A stretch of 64,000 nucleotides of DNA from the NCBI GenBank assembly GCA_902168205.1, contig CABHOK010000011.1, forward strand, positions 1-64,000, given 5' to 3'. The notes under the pieces were generated by a model. It did no database searches, was not told the origin of the DNA, and was given only the letters and a program-made list of their open reading frames with translations. The position numbers were made by a program, and so were the translations under genes. This document shows, piece by piece, positions 53,782-62,503 of the stretch. Numbering within the stretch: position 1 is the first letter of the stretch; each line of letters begins with the position of its first letter. This DNA comes from an uncultured Chitinophaga sp. Its GTDB lineage: Bacteria; Bacteroidota; Bacteroidia; Cytophagales; Cyclobacteriaceae.

Positions 53782-54218
53782 AACGTGAACCTTTTGTAAT
53801 CGAACGTATGTACAATGCTCCGGTAGAGCGTGTATGGAAAGCCATTACGGATAAAAATGAAATGAAGCAATGGTACTTTGATATAGCAGCATTTAAACCT
53901 GAAGTCGGTTTTGAATTTCAGTTTGAAGGTAACGATGGCAGTAAAACATTTTTACACCTCTGTAAAATAACCGAAGTAATCGCTAACAGGAAGTTAACCT
54001 ATAGCTGGCGTTACGATGGCTTTGCCGGAAACTCGTTTGTTACTTTTGAATTATTTCCGGAAGCTGGTAAAACAAGACTGAAGTTAACACACGAAGGGCT
54101 GGAAACTTTCCCGCAGGACAATCCAAGTTTTGCGAAGAAAAACTTCGAAATAGGCTGGACAGAACTTATCAGCTCCCTGCTCAAAAATCATGTAGAGCAG
54201 GTGTCGGTAGAAAAATAA
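53778..54218 (+). CDS. SRPBCC (AHSA1-like) ligand-binding protein
   Basis: This 146-aa helix-grip START-like protein has motifs M-Y-N-A-P-V-E-R-V-W-K-A-I-T-D near residue 8, M-K-Q-W-Y-F and L-T-H-E-G-L-E. It is cotranscribed with the ArsR repressor by a 4-bp overlap, a common pairing in which the SRPBCC protein may bind the inducing compound or a hydrophobic ligand. A terminator hairpin follows. Confidence 0.9.
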   Translation: MKREPFVIERMYNAPVERVWKAITDKNEMKQWYFDIAAFKPEVGFEFQFEGNDGSKTFLHLCKITEVIANRKLTYSWRYDGFAGNSFVTFELFPEAGKTRLKLTHEGLETFPQDNPSFAKKNFEIGWTELISSLLKNHVEQVSVEK

Positions 54219-54231
54219 AATGGTTTAATGG

Positions 54232-54264
54232 GACAGATATATCTTTCGGGTATATCTGTCTTTA
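54232..54264. terminator. terminator between converging genes
   Basis: GACAGATATA (54232-54241) pairs with TATATCTGTC (54251-54260) around a 9-base loop and TTTAT follows. It lies just beyond the SRPBCC stop and at the end of the serine hydrolase gene, so it may serve both strands. Confidence 0.7.
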
Positions 54265-55419
54265 TAACGTAAGCGAAGGGTATATATATTCTTTCACTAA
54301 CGCATCAGCATTTTTCTTGAGTGTCCAAAGGTTATAATTACCCGCGGTGATTACAATCATCAGGTCGTGTTCATGATCAAAGTATATCCGCTGGTCTCCA
54401 TTGCCAACAGCAACCGCCATCGGTATAGCTGCATTGTCAACAGACATTGTCCATGTCCAGAACTGATAACCGTAGCCATCGCCATCAGCACGCTGTACCT
54501 GGGGTGTATGCGAGTTCTTCGCCCACTGTTCCGTTATAATCTGTCTCCCTTTCCATTGGCCGCCCTGCATATAAAGTATACCGATCTTCGCCATATCACG
54601 CGAACGCAGCCTCAGTCCTGATGCAGCAGCCGGTACAGATTTTCTTCCCGGCTTGGTAGTCAGCTGTGTCCAGAAAAAAGTAGATATACCCAATGGTTTA
54701 AAAAGGTATTGATTGGCAAACGTATCGGCTTCCATTCCGCTTACTTTAAAAAGTATAGCAGCGAGTACCTGTGTGCAACCTCCGTTGTAATTCCAGGTAG
54801 TGCCAGGGGTGGCTACCAACGGCCGGCTGAGTACATAGTGAATCGGGTCTGCACTATTGTCCATTTGTATTTCGCTGTTGGCAGGATCGCTATAGGGTAT
54901 ATTTTCGTTCCACTCCAGTCCGCTGCTCATGGTTAATAAGTGGCGTATCGTGAGATTCGATTTTTCTCCAGTATTAAGATCAGCGTATTCCGGAAAAAAG
55001 TCCCACACTTTTTGATCTTCACTTTTAATTTTTCCTTGCGCTATAGCTATACCGATGCATGCGGATACTACACTCTTCGAAATGCTCCGCACGTCATGCA
55101 GGCTATCTTTTGTATGATTGATCATGCCAATAGAGTTTCCCCATATTTCATCGTTCCCCGGAAAATATCTTTCGTACACCAGTTTTTTGTTTTTAACAAT
55201 CAATACGCTGTGAATATTCGGATACTCCTGTTGTGCTATAGCTTGTGTCATCCTGCTGATCTGAATCGAATCAAACCCGGCAAGCTTCAACGAACCTAAT
55301 GAAAGATCATTCTCAGGGGTGTTGTCGATACCCGTTACGGTCGTTGTAGTCGTGCATGCTGATAGAAGTGCTGTGAATAGGACAATCAAAGGAAACCCGG
55401 TGAATGCTTGTGATACCAT
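54262..55419 (-). CDS. serine beta-lactamase-like lipoprotein (class C fold)
   Basis: This 385-aa serine hydrolase has a lipobox (L-S-A-C, Cys22). The S-x-x-K motif is R-S-I-S-K (Ser112, Lys115), and Y-x-N is W-N-Y-N-G near residue 210. Such family members act as esterases or D-aminopeptidases; true beta-lactamase activity cannot be assumed. The C-terminal region contains Y-G-Y-Q-F-W near 310. It is divergent from the GlxA-type regulator with about 154 bp between. Confidence 0.88.
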   Translation of the reverse strand: MVSQAFTGFPLIVLFTALLSACTTTTTVTGIDNTPENDLSLGSLKLAGFDSIQISRMTQAIAQQEYPNIHSVLIVKNKKLVYERYFPGNDEIWGNSIGMINHTKDSLHDVRSISKSVVSACIGIAIAQGKIKSEDQKVWDFFPEYADLNTGEKSNLTIRHLLTMSSGLEWNENIPYSDPANSEIQMDNSADPIHYVLSRPLVATPGTTWNYNGGCTQVLAAILFKVSGMEADTFANQYLFKPLGISTFFWTQLTTKPGRKSVPAAASGLRLRSRDMAKIGILYMQGGQWKGRQIITEQWAKNSHTPQVQRADGDGYGYQFWTWTMSVDNAAIPMAVAVGNGDQRIYFDHEHDLMIVITAGNYNLWTLKKNADALVKEYIYPSLTL

Positions 55420-55573
55420 GTAATAGAAATGTTGTATTGGATATGAAATGTATAGCGCTTTATGTAAACCGAGCGGGTGTAATTACGGCAATCTCTGGGG
55501 TTGATCGCGACATTTATTTGCCTGAACTTTGAAATATCATGCCACGTGTAAGGGCTGATGTTCAACAACTGAA

Positions 55574-56554
55574 ATGCATATGAAACATATATCTGTATTG
55601 GTACCGAAAGGCGATGTTGTGGTAGGAAGCATTGAAGGCCCCTACAAATTATTCACGCATGTAAACGAGTTTCTGCAGCGCGATGGCAAACAACCGGGTT
55701 TTAAAATAGAACTGGTGGGACAGGAGCGTGAGACACTTCTGGATAATGGTATTTATAAATTGAATACACATCGCACCCTTCGCGATTCGTTTAAGACAGA
55801 CCTGATTATTATACCTGCCGTGCATGGCGATCAGCGAAAGGTGATACGCGACAATCAGGACATGATCCAGTGGATCACCGGTCACTACAAACGCGGAGCA
55901 GAGGTGGCAAGTTTATGTGTTGGTGCATTTATACTGGCTTCCACAGGATTATTGGAAGGAAAGCGCTGCGCAACGCACTGGCTAATGGCCAATGATTTCA
56001 GAAGAATGTTTCCGGAAATAAACCTGGTGGCCGAAAAAGTCATCACCGATGAGCATGGCATTTATACCAGTGGAGGAGCGTACTCGTTTCTGAATCTTAT
56101 ACTATACCTCGTTGAAAAATATGTGGGTCGTGAAATGGCTGTGCTGTGTGCCAAAGTATTTGAAATTGAAGTGGACCGGAAAAGTCAATCGCCATTTACG
56201 ATCTTCAGCGGACAGAAAGATCATGAAGACCTACCTGTACGAAAAGCACAGGAATTCATCGAACAGAATTTTCAACAGAAGATAACCGTTGATCAGCTTG
56301 CTTCTATGTTAGCTTTGAGTCGAAGGAACCTGGAACGCAGGTTTAAGCGCGCTACCTCTAACACGACAGTAGAATATATACAGCGCGTAAAGATTGAAGC
56401 GGCCAAGATGAGTCTTGAATCATCGCGTGAGAATATAAATGAAGTAATGTATAAGGTAGGCTATACCGATAGCAAGGCTTTCCGCGTAACTTTTAAAAAG
56501 ATTACCGGTCTTTCTCCTGTGCAGTACAGGAGTAAATATAGTCGGTTGAATTAA
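55574..56554 (+). CDS. GlxA-family regulator (DJ-1/PfpI domain plus AraC helix-turn-helix)
   Basis: This 326-aa protein has a DJ-1/PfpI-like N-terminal domain (about residues 5-185, nucleophile-elbow-like A-S-L-C-V-G-A-F near 115) and a C-terminal AraC DNA-binding pair (L-A-S-M-L-A-L-S-R-R-N-L-E-R-R-F near 240, V-G-Y-T-D-S-K-A-F-R-V-T-F-K near 295). It resembles GlxA/FtrA regulators. ATG 55574 and ATG 55580 are both possible starts. It may regulate the divergent serine hydrolase gene or act alone. Confidence 0.9.
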   Translation: MHMKHISVLVPKGDVVVGSIEGPYKLFTHVNEFLQRDGKQPGFKIELVGQERETLLDNGIYKLNTHRTLRDSFKTDLIIIPAVHGDQRKVIRDNQDMIQWITGHYKRGAEVASLCVGAFILASTGLLEGKRCATHWLMANDFRRMFPEINLVAEKVITDEHGIYTSGGAYSFLNLILYLVEKYVGREMAVLCAKVFEIEVDRKSQSPFTIFSGQKDHEDLPVRKAQEFIEQNFQQKITVDQLASMLALSRRNLERRFKRATSNTTVEYIQRVKIEAAKMSLESSRENINEVMYKVGYTDSKAFRVTFKKITGLSPVQYRSKYSRLN

Positions 56555-56769
56555 GGATCGTGTTCCATATAGCCTCTCATAGTTGATTAATATCGTTCGG
56601 GTAAACTGACCGGTCTTGGTTCAATGCGTTGTACGGATTCGAACATTTCATCCGGGTATATTTTGCGTATACACTGTTTCTTTCAGCAATTTCAGCTTTG
56701 GCACGGATGTTATTACTACAAATAGGAAATAATTATTCCGAATACCGATTTGCCGAACGCGCTATACGA

Positions 56770-59454
56770 ATGATTCAAAACAACCGACCCTCGCCACCAC
56801 GTTTTTTTCTGCGCTTCTTCCGATGGTTTTGTCATCCGGCCTTAAAGGATTCTATTGAAGGTGACCTGATGGAATTCTATTATGAGCGATGCAACGCCTC
56901 GGGCAAAAGAAAGGCTGACTTGAATTTTATCGTTGATGTCGTATTGCTCTGCAGGCCCGGTATCATCAAACCATCACAACCTCATCACACTATAAATCAT
57001 TATGGTATGCTAAAAAATTACTGTAAGGTCAGTATCCGGAATATCCGGAAGTATAAAACATTTTCATTCATCAATATATTCGGTCTCTCGGTTGCTATGT
57101 CTGTGTGCATGCTCGTGATGCTCATGTTAGCCGACCAGAGAAGTTACGATCAGTTTCACGAAAAGAAAGAACATATATATCGTATACTTTCCGATTATGA
57201 AAATTCGCGGCAGCCCTATGCAACAAGTCCGTTTCCACTAGCTACTGCACTAAAATCTGAATACACGATCGCAGAAGAGACAACTAATCTTACACCCGGT
57301 GTAGGAGGCGATATAACCTATGACCAGCAATTGACACAGGCGGCAGGATACTTTGCAGACCCCGGCTTCTTTCGTGTATTCAGTTTCGAGCTGGAGGAGG
57401 GAAACAAGTATACAGCACTTGAAGCGCCCAACTCGGTTGTGATCAGCAAAGCACTGGCTCATCAGTTATTTCGTGATGCAAATCCGATCGGTAAGATTGT
57501 CGAATTTGCTGATCGAAAATTACCTTTCCCGGTTGAACATATCGGTGGCGGAGAAGCGGCTGTTTCCTGGGGAAGCTTTACGGTAACCGGTGTAATCGAT
57601 ATTGATAAATATAGATCACATTTGAAGTTTGATATACTGATGTCGGCATCCACGCAAACACAACTATATACCGACAAGAGAGTCGAAGACTTTTCAAACA
57701 ACTGGGAGTGGTATTTCAGGACCTATACCTATGCCTTGCTGGCTTCTGATAAGACTGAAGATGATTTGACATTAGCCTTGAATGATCTGGTTGCACGCAA
57801 GTATGCCAACATAAAAGCGGAGCACACCAAAGGTTTTAAACTGCAACCTCAAAAGCTGGCTGATATACAGTTAGGACTGAGAAACAACGACACCAACAAC
57901 CGGATGCCGGTACAAGGTTATTATTTTCTTGGTATACTGGCGCTGGTCATTATGATTTCGGCTTGTCTCAATTATACAAATTTATCGATAGCCCGGGCAT
58001 TGACGCGCGCGAAGGAAATCGGTGTACGCAAAGTTACCGGTGCGAATAAAAAATCACTGGTTGTACAATTTCTGAGTGAATCGGTTATTACTTCTTTACT
58101 CGCTCTCGCCATGGCGCTGGTATTGTTACTCTTCGTGAAACGTGCCTTTAAAGGATTGTGGATTAACAAACACCTGAAGTTTGATCTGCCCGACAGTGTA
58201 GAAGTATATATTGGTTTTATAGTATTTGCATTGCTTACCGGGTTGCTGGCAGGTATATATCCGGCTTTTCATTTGTCTCGGTATGAGCCCGTTCGCGTGT
58301 TGAAGAACATCGGAAGCATCGGTATAGGAAAGTTAGGCCTGCGAAAGGTGTTGAGCGTGTCTCAATTTGTGATCTCGTTATTCTTCATTACTACGTCTAT
58401 TCTGATCTTCAATCAATTCAAGTATTTCCTGGAGTTTGACTACGGCTTTACATCGGCAAACATTGTCAATATTGATTTGCAAGGTAACGACTATCGTAAA
58501 TTAGCAAACGAATGGAGCAGTATACCCGGTGTAGGTACAATATCGGCAACGAATATAGTACCGGCTACCGGTCAGAATGATAATATACAGATAAGACGTT
58601 CCGGTGACCAGGGCGATTACCTCGAGGCTGGCATCTTGCATACGGACGAAAATTTCACAGACAATCTTGGATTGAAAGTTATAGCGGGTAAAGGACTTCC
58701 TGAGCCAACAGATTCGTCCGGTAGATATATCGTTGTGAATGAACAAATGATCCATGCTTTAGGCTACAAACATCCGGCAGAAATTATCGGACAGGTACTT
58801 GAAAATAAATGGCGAGACGAGGCGATGACCGTGGTGGGTGTTGTAGAAGACTTCCGGTATAAGCTTCTTATTAACGCGCATGATATAGGACCATTGGTGA
58901 TGCGAAACCAGCAAGACTATAAATATGCGAATGTAAAAATTGTATCGGCTGATCTGATGGGCACCATTGCCAAAATGGAATCACGGTGGGAACAGCTTGA
59001 TCCAACCCATCCCATGAGCTATGAGTTCTTTGACGATCAACTCGCCACAACACACCAGGGTATATTTGATATTGTAGCAATATTGGGATTCATCGCTTTT
59101 CTCTCCGTAATTATAGCCTGTTTGGGTATGTTGGGTATGGCGACCTATACAGCAGAGCGTAAAAAGAAAGAGGTTGGTATACGCAAAGTATTAGGCGCAG
59201 AGAATTTCAGAATTGCCTACTTGCTCTCACGTGAATTTTTGAAAGTGCTGGCCATCGCTATCGTAATTGGTGCTCCGCTTAGTTATATGGTGAACAATCT
59301 GTGGCTACAGAAATTTCCAAACCGTGTTGAATTTGGGTTCGGAACGGTTTTTATCGGGACAGTAATTTTGCTGATGCTCGGTTTGTTAACAATAGGATCG
59401 CAGACGATACGTGCTGCACGAACCAACCCGGTAGAATCATTGCGAAACGATTAG
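56770..59454 (+). CDS. MacB/FtsX-type ABC transporter permease with prefix domain
   Basis: This is about 894 aa from ATG 56770; the frame extends upstream to a TTG at 56629, but homologues of this type begin close to the P-P-R-F-F-L-R-F-F-R-W-F segment. That prefix domain (S-I-E-G-D-L-M-E-F-Y) is followed by two FtsX-like permease units, each with a MacB-type periplasmic domain and transmembrane bundles (R-A-K-E-I-G-V-R-K near 425, K-K-E-V-G-I-R-K-V-L-G near 800). No ATPase gene is adjacent. Bacteroidota have many such solitary permeases. Confidence 0.9.
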   Translation: MIQNNRPSPPRFFLRFFRWFCHPALKDSIEGDLMEFYYERCNASGKRKADLNFIVDVVLLCRPGIIKPSQPHHTINHYGMLKNYCKVSIRNIRKYKTFSFINIFGLSVAMSVCMLVMLMLADQRSYDQFHEKKEHIYRILSDYENSRQPYATSPFPLATALKSEYTIAEETTNLTPGVGGDITYDQQLTQAAGYFADPGFFRVFSFELEEGNKYTALEAPNSVVISKALAHQLFRDANPIGKIVEFADRKLPFPVEHIGGGEAAVSWGSFTVTGVIDIDKYRSHLKFDILMSASTQTQLYTDKRVEDFSNNWEWYFRTYTYALLASDKTEDDLTLALNDLVARKYANIKAEHTKGFKLQPQKLADIQLGLRNNDTNNRMPVQGYYFLGILALVIMISACLNYTNLSIARALTRAKEIGVRKVTGANKKSLVVQFLSESVITSLLALAMALVLLLFVKRAFKGLWINKHLKFDLPDSVEVYIGFIVFALLTGLLAGIYPAFHLSRYEPVRVLKNIGSIGIGKLGLRKVLSVSQFVISLFFITTSILIFNQFKYFLEFDYGFTSANIVNIDLQGNDYRKLANEWSSIPGVGTISATNIVPATGQNDNIQIRRSGDQGDYLEAGILHTDENFTDNLGLKVIAGKGLPEPTDSSGRYIVVNEQMIHALGYKHPAEIIGQVLENKWRDEAMTVVGVVEDFRYKLLINAHDIGPLVMRNQQDYKYANVKIVSADLMGTIAKMESRWEQLDPTHPMSYEFFDDQLATTHQGIFDIVAILGFIAFLSVIIACLGMLGMATYTAERKKKEVGIRKVLGAENFRIAYLLSREFLKVLAIAIVIGAPLSYMVNNLWLQKFPNRVEFGFGTVFIGTVILLMLGLLTIGSQTIRAARTNPVESLRND

Positions 59455-59476
59455 TATTGTTAACTGTTGAGGAAAG

Positions 59477-59527
59477 ATCATGCAGGGAGACATATACTAA
59501 GAGATATACTCCTTGCTGATTTTTTTA
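59477..59527 (+). terminator. terminator after the ABC permease gene
   Basis: ATCATGCAGGGAG pairs with CTCCTTGCTGAT apart from a bulge, and an ATAT/ATAT inner pairing is present. Seven T follow. It begins 22 bp after the permease stop. Confidence 0.75.
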
Positions 59528-59553
59528 TATATCAAGTTCCGGTGATAAGCCGT

Positions 59554-59921
59554 AATGATCTGATAATCGTGCAGAACTACAGGTATAGATTATACTAAAT
59601 CAACCGAAGAGTTAAGCCACGAGGAGTGACGTAACGTAATCGAAGTAAATCTCACGGGGCCATTTATCGTAACAAAGGCCGTGTATCCCTATATGAAGAA
59701 GCAAGGCAGCGGTCACATCATCAACATCAGCCTGCAAGCGGGCCGGCCCAATGCCTCCGCAAACACCCGTATCTGTTAGATCGTTTTCCGGATATAGATA
59801 CAAACCTGTTACAGAATCCTGAGAATGTAGCCGAGTCCATTCGCTATGTACTATGCAACCCAGCGAAAGCTTTATACCCGAGCTCATGGTAATTCCGATG
59901 AAGGAGACTTCGTGGCCGTAG
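59554..59921 (+). pseudogene. decayed short-chain dehydrogenase/reductase
   Basis: Fragments of an SDR are readable in three frames. Frame one gives G-I-D-Y-T-K-S-T-E-E-L-S-H-E-E, an in-frame TGA at 59627-59629, then R-N-V-I-E-V-N-L-T-G-P-F-I-V-T-K, which is interrupted at 59777. Frame two from 59776 gives L-D-R-F-P-D-I-D and N-P-E-N-V-A-E-S-I-R-Y-V-L. Frame three from 59874 gives I-P-E-L-M-V-I-P-M-K-E-T-S-W-P and a stop at 59919. The catalytic Tyr-x-x-x-Lys region and Rossmann N-terminus are missing. The reading with stops and frameshifts indicates a remnant, not a gene. Confidence 0.85.
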
Positions 59922-59964
59922 GGAATGATAAAAGAAAGTGAGGTATAATTACTGGAGGCAATCG

Positions 59965-60000
59965 AATAAAAAAAGAAACCCGACTGTCTAGTCGGGTTCG
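59965..60000 (-). terminator. terminator of tRNA-Leu
   Basis: AACCCGACT (59977-59985) pairs with AGTCGGGTT (59990-59998). On the minus strand the hairpin follows the tRNA and is followed by a T-rich run (TTTCTTTTTTT). Confidence 0.9.
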
Positions 60001-60082
60001 TACCTGAGGCCGGAATCGAACCGGCACGCCTCTCGGCACACGATTTTGAGTCGTGCGCGTCTACCAGTTCCGCCACTCAGGC
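60001..60082 (-). tRNA. tRNA-Leu (anticodon CAA)
   Basis: On the minus strand the acceptor arms GCCTGAG and CTCAGGT pair around a full cloverleaf. The D-loop starts G-G-C-G-G-A-A-C-T-G-G-T-A-G-A-C. The anticodon stem CACGA/TCGTG encloses loop CTCAAAA (anticodon CAA, codon UUG). The variable arm is of leucine-tRNA length, and the T-loop contains GGTTCGATTCC. The discriminator base is A; CCA is not encoded. Confidence 0.97.
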
Positions 60083-60135
60083 ATGTTTCGTAGAAATGGG
60101 CTGCAAATATGTTCAAAGTTTTGCAACTCTCACAA

Positions 60136-60429
60136 TCATACCTCTATAAATTTCTCAAGAGTGAATGCCTGCGTGCGTTCCCGGAAAAGTGTTTTCACCT
60201 GGCCCCATACCGTTCCGAACAATTCAGACTTCCGGTAACGCTCCAGATCTGCGGCACCATTCCAGTAACTCAAGGTCGTGTATGTGTTCGGTTCGTCCGC
60301 ATCTTTGAGTAATTCCAGGTGCGTGCAGCCTTCTGAATTCCGGATATCCTTTTTGTAGAGATTGAAAATTGTCAGAAACTCTTCAACACCTGCATCCGTA
60401 AAATGCATTCGCACGATTCTTATGATCAT
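60136..60429 (-). CDS. antibiotic biosynthesis monooxygenase (ABM) domain protein
   Basis: This 97-aa ferredoxin-like ABM protein has motifs R-I-V-R-M-H-F near the start, N-S-E-G-C-T-H-L-E-L-L-K-D near residue 33 and Y-W-N-G-A-A-D-L-E-R-Y-R-K-S near 57. Members include quinol and heme-degrading monooxygenases; no specific heme or quinone signature is clear. It starts at ATG 60429 and lies 75 bp downstream of the SAM hydrolase gene on the same strand. Confidence 0.85.
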   Translation of the reverse strand: MIIRIVRMHFTDAGVEEFLTIFNLYKKDIRNSEGCTHLELLKDADEPNTYTTLSYWNGAADLERYRKSELFGTVWGQVKTLFRERTQAFTLEKFIEV

Positions 60430-60503
60430 ATTTTTAAAATTTACAGCAATCGGTACTCTGCCAGACTGGTAGCCTCTGCGTTGTTCAGGTATGACGTTAA
60501 CTG

Positions 60504-61277
60504 CTATTCTTCAAACAAAATGCTTACGGTGCTATCGTAGTCGAGTCCTAGTAACTCGGAAGCATTGCCTTTGTAAATGCCCACTTCGAGCAGCCCCAGA
60601 CTGTTAAATACCATAAAACATTCGCCTTGCTCTGCCTGGTGATATTGGGTATGGATGCGTCTGAATTTTTCTCCGCCAAACTGAACGGTATATAATTTAC
60701 CCTGGCTCAGAATATCAAATGCCTCCTTCGGTATATTGGTGATGAGATTTCCCATACCATCGACACGGATCACGGTTCCGGTAATTTGTTTTTTGGTAGC
60801 CTTTACCTGGCGGTCTATCATCTTCTTGAACGATGGCATCGGTTTGCCGAGGTTGGTGATCGAAACACCACTGGCAAGTTTAACGGCAGCCGGTGCAAAA
60901 ACATCGCGCTCCGGAAATGTAGTGCTGATGCTGTTGATAGCATTCAGTTCAACCAGTTGCTGATGCGGTTTGTCGCTGATTAATCCGAATAAACCGTTGT
61001 CGCATCCTACAAAGAAATGATCTTCGAGTTGCAGCGCGATGAACGCGTCACCACGATTACCGATCGAGTCAACACCAACGAGGTGTACTGTACCTTTTGG
61101 AAAATCGCGGAACACAGCTCGCAATACGAAAGCAGCGTGCCCTATATCCGAAGGTTTTATCTTGTGGCTGATGTCTTCCACCCGTATACCCGGATTGATA
61201 CTGATGATGCGGGCCTTGATGGCTGCCACATAATGGTCACTTTCACCGGAGTCAGTAAGAAGGGTAACAATGGCCAT
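60504..61277 (-). CDS. SAM hydroxide adenosyltransferase (DUF62 / chlorinase-like)
   Basis: This 257-aa protein of the S-adenosyl-L-methionine hydrolase (DUF62) family cleaves SAM to adenosine and methionine using water; close relatives are fluorinases and chlorinases. Motifs present are L-L-T-D-S-G-E-S-D-H-Y-V-A near residue 5, H-L-V-G-V-D-S-I-G near 65 and R-D-V-F-A-P-A-A near 125. The Asp, Arg and His core fits the hydrolase branch. No halide-binding insertion is apparent. ATG 61277 is the start. Confidence 0.88.
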   Translation of the reverse strand: MAIVTLLTDSGESDHYVAAIKARIISINPGIRVEDISHKIKPSDIGHAAFVLRAVFRDFPKGTVHLVGVDSIGNRGDAFIALQLEDHFFVGCDNGLFGLISDKPHQQLVELNAINSISTTFPERDVFAPAAVKLASGVSITNLGKPMPSFKKMIDRQVKATKKQITGTVIRVDGMGNLITNIPKEAFDILSQGKLYTVQFGGEKFRRIHTQYHQAEQGECFMVFNSLGLLEVGIYKGNASELLGLDYDSTVSILFEE

Positions 61278-61465
61278 GGTTGATGCTGCGGCAGATATTC
61301 ATTAATTTTGATATGGCAAAGTAAACATTTTTAGTCCATATAGTGTATTGAACTTTGTGAACTCTGATGCGGTTAAAATTTATGCCATAGTCTGTAGCCG
61401 AACTCAACCCACACCCGTACTCGTGAATAACACGAACATTGTTTAACATTTAATCAAAAAGATAG

Positions 61466-62425
61466 TTGATCGAAAAAACAGTAACACTTGAAAATATTTC
61501 CCTGATCGATTTCCTGGGAGTAGCGAATAAAACCATCGATACGCTGGCGGCAGCATTCCCGAAGAGTCGTATCATATCACGCGGAAACCAGATACATATC
61601 AAAGGATCTACTTCTGAAATTGTACAGATCGATGATATCCTGGCTTCGCTTATTGAGCATTACCATAAATATGGGAAGGTGACGGAAGAGAACGTTCAAA
61701 ATTATATCTCGCACGAGCAGGAAATGATGCTGCCCGAAAACCAGCAGCCTGCTGATGATATTATTCTATACGGAACGAAGGGCAATCCTATAAAACCTAA
61801 AACCGTTAATCAGCAAAAACTGGTAGATGCTGTAAAGGAGAACGACCTGGTATTTGCACTCGGCCCTGCCGGAACGGGTAAGACCTATATTTCCGTAGCA
61901 CTCGCAGTGCGGGCGCTGAAGAACAAGAGTGTAAAGAAAATTATCATCACCAGACCTGCTGTGGAAGCCGGAGAGAACCTTGGTTTTCTGCCGGGTGATT
62001 TGAAAGAAAAGATTGATCCATACCTGCGTCCTATTTATGATGGGCTTAACGATATGATACCATTCGAGAAGCTGCGTTATTATATGGAACGTGAGATCAT
62101 CGAGATTGCACCGCTGGCCTATATGCGCGGACGCACGTTGAACAACGCTTTCATTCTATTGGATGAAGCGCAGAACACGACACCGATGCAAATGAAAATG
62201 TTCCTCACCCGGATGGGGCCAGACTCGAAGATGATCGTAACTGGTGATGCTTCGCAGATCGACTTACCGTCCAGGCAAAGCTCCGGACTGAAGGAAGCGA
62301 TCCGTATACTGCGCGATGTACGCGGTATAGGTATGGTGGAACTCAATGAGAAAGATGTAGTTCGCCATAGATTAGTGCGCGATATCATTGAAGCATACCA
62401 TCGCGAAGCCAACGACATCCGATAG
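61466..62425 (+). CDS. phoH: PhoH-family ATPase, TTG start
   Basis: This 319-aa P-loop ATPase has Walker A G-P-A-G-T-G-K-T at residues 133-140 and Walker B I-L-L-D-E-A-Q near 228, followed by an R-N-A-like arginine region (G-D-A-S-Q-I-D-L-P near 262). The protein starts with TTG at 61466: an in-frame TAG lies just before it, and the first internal ATG comes after the conserved N-terminal block M-I-E-K-T-V-T-L-E-N-I-S-L (first residue from TTG). PhoH is linked to RNA metabolism and stress. Confidence 0.92.
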   Translation: MIEKTVTLENISLIDFLGVANKTIDTLAAAFPKSRIISRGNQIHIKGSTSEIVQIDDILASLIEHYHKYGKVTEENVQNYISHEQEMMLPENQQPADDIILYGTKGNPIKPKTVNQQKLVDAVKENDLVFALGPAGTGKTYISVALAVRALKNKSVKKIIITRPAVEAGENLGFLPGDLKEKIDPYLRPIYDGLNDMIPFEKLRYYMEREIIEIAPLAYMRGRTLNNAFILLDEAQNTTPMQMKMFLTRMGPDSKMIVTGDASQIDLPSRQSSGLKEAIRILRDVRGIGMVELNEKDVVRHRLVRDIIEAYHREANDIR

Positions 62426-62445
62426 GTATAGCTTGCAAAATATAG

Positions 62446-62490
62446 AGGAAGGTTAGGAATAATCATTACAATTCCTGACTTTCCTTTTTT
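62446..62490 (+). terminator. terminator after phoH
   Basis: AGGAAGGTTAGGAAT (62446-62460) pairs with ATTCCTGACTTTCCT (62471-62485) with G-U pairs, followed by a run of T (62481-62490 is mostly T). The comEC start is 14 bp further on. Confidence 0.72.
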
Positions 62491-62503
62491 TATTACTCGT
62501 TGT

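Noticed and set aside
54262-55419. Antibiotic-resistance beta-lactamase
   Set aside because: The protein has the S-x-x-K and Y-x-N motifs, but many lipoprotein hydrolases share them and no resistance context exists.
59612-60076. Open frame of 154 codons on the minus strand that begins M-A-E-L-V-D
   Set aside because: It starts within tRNA-Leu, a classic false frame, and continues across the terminator and the decayed SDR on the opposite strand.
60504-61277. Fluorinase or chlorinase
   Set aside because: Core motifs fit the general SAM hydrolase family and no halogenase-specific loop was apparent.
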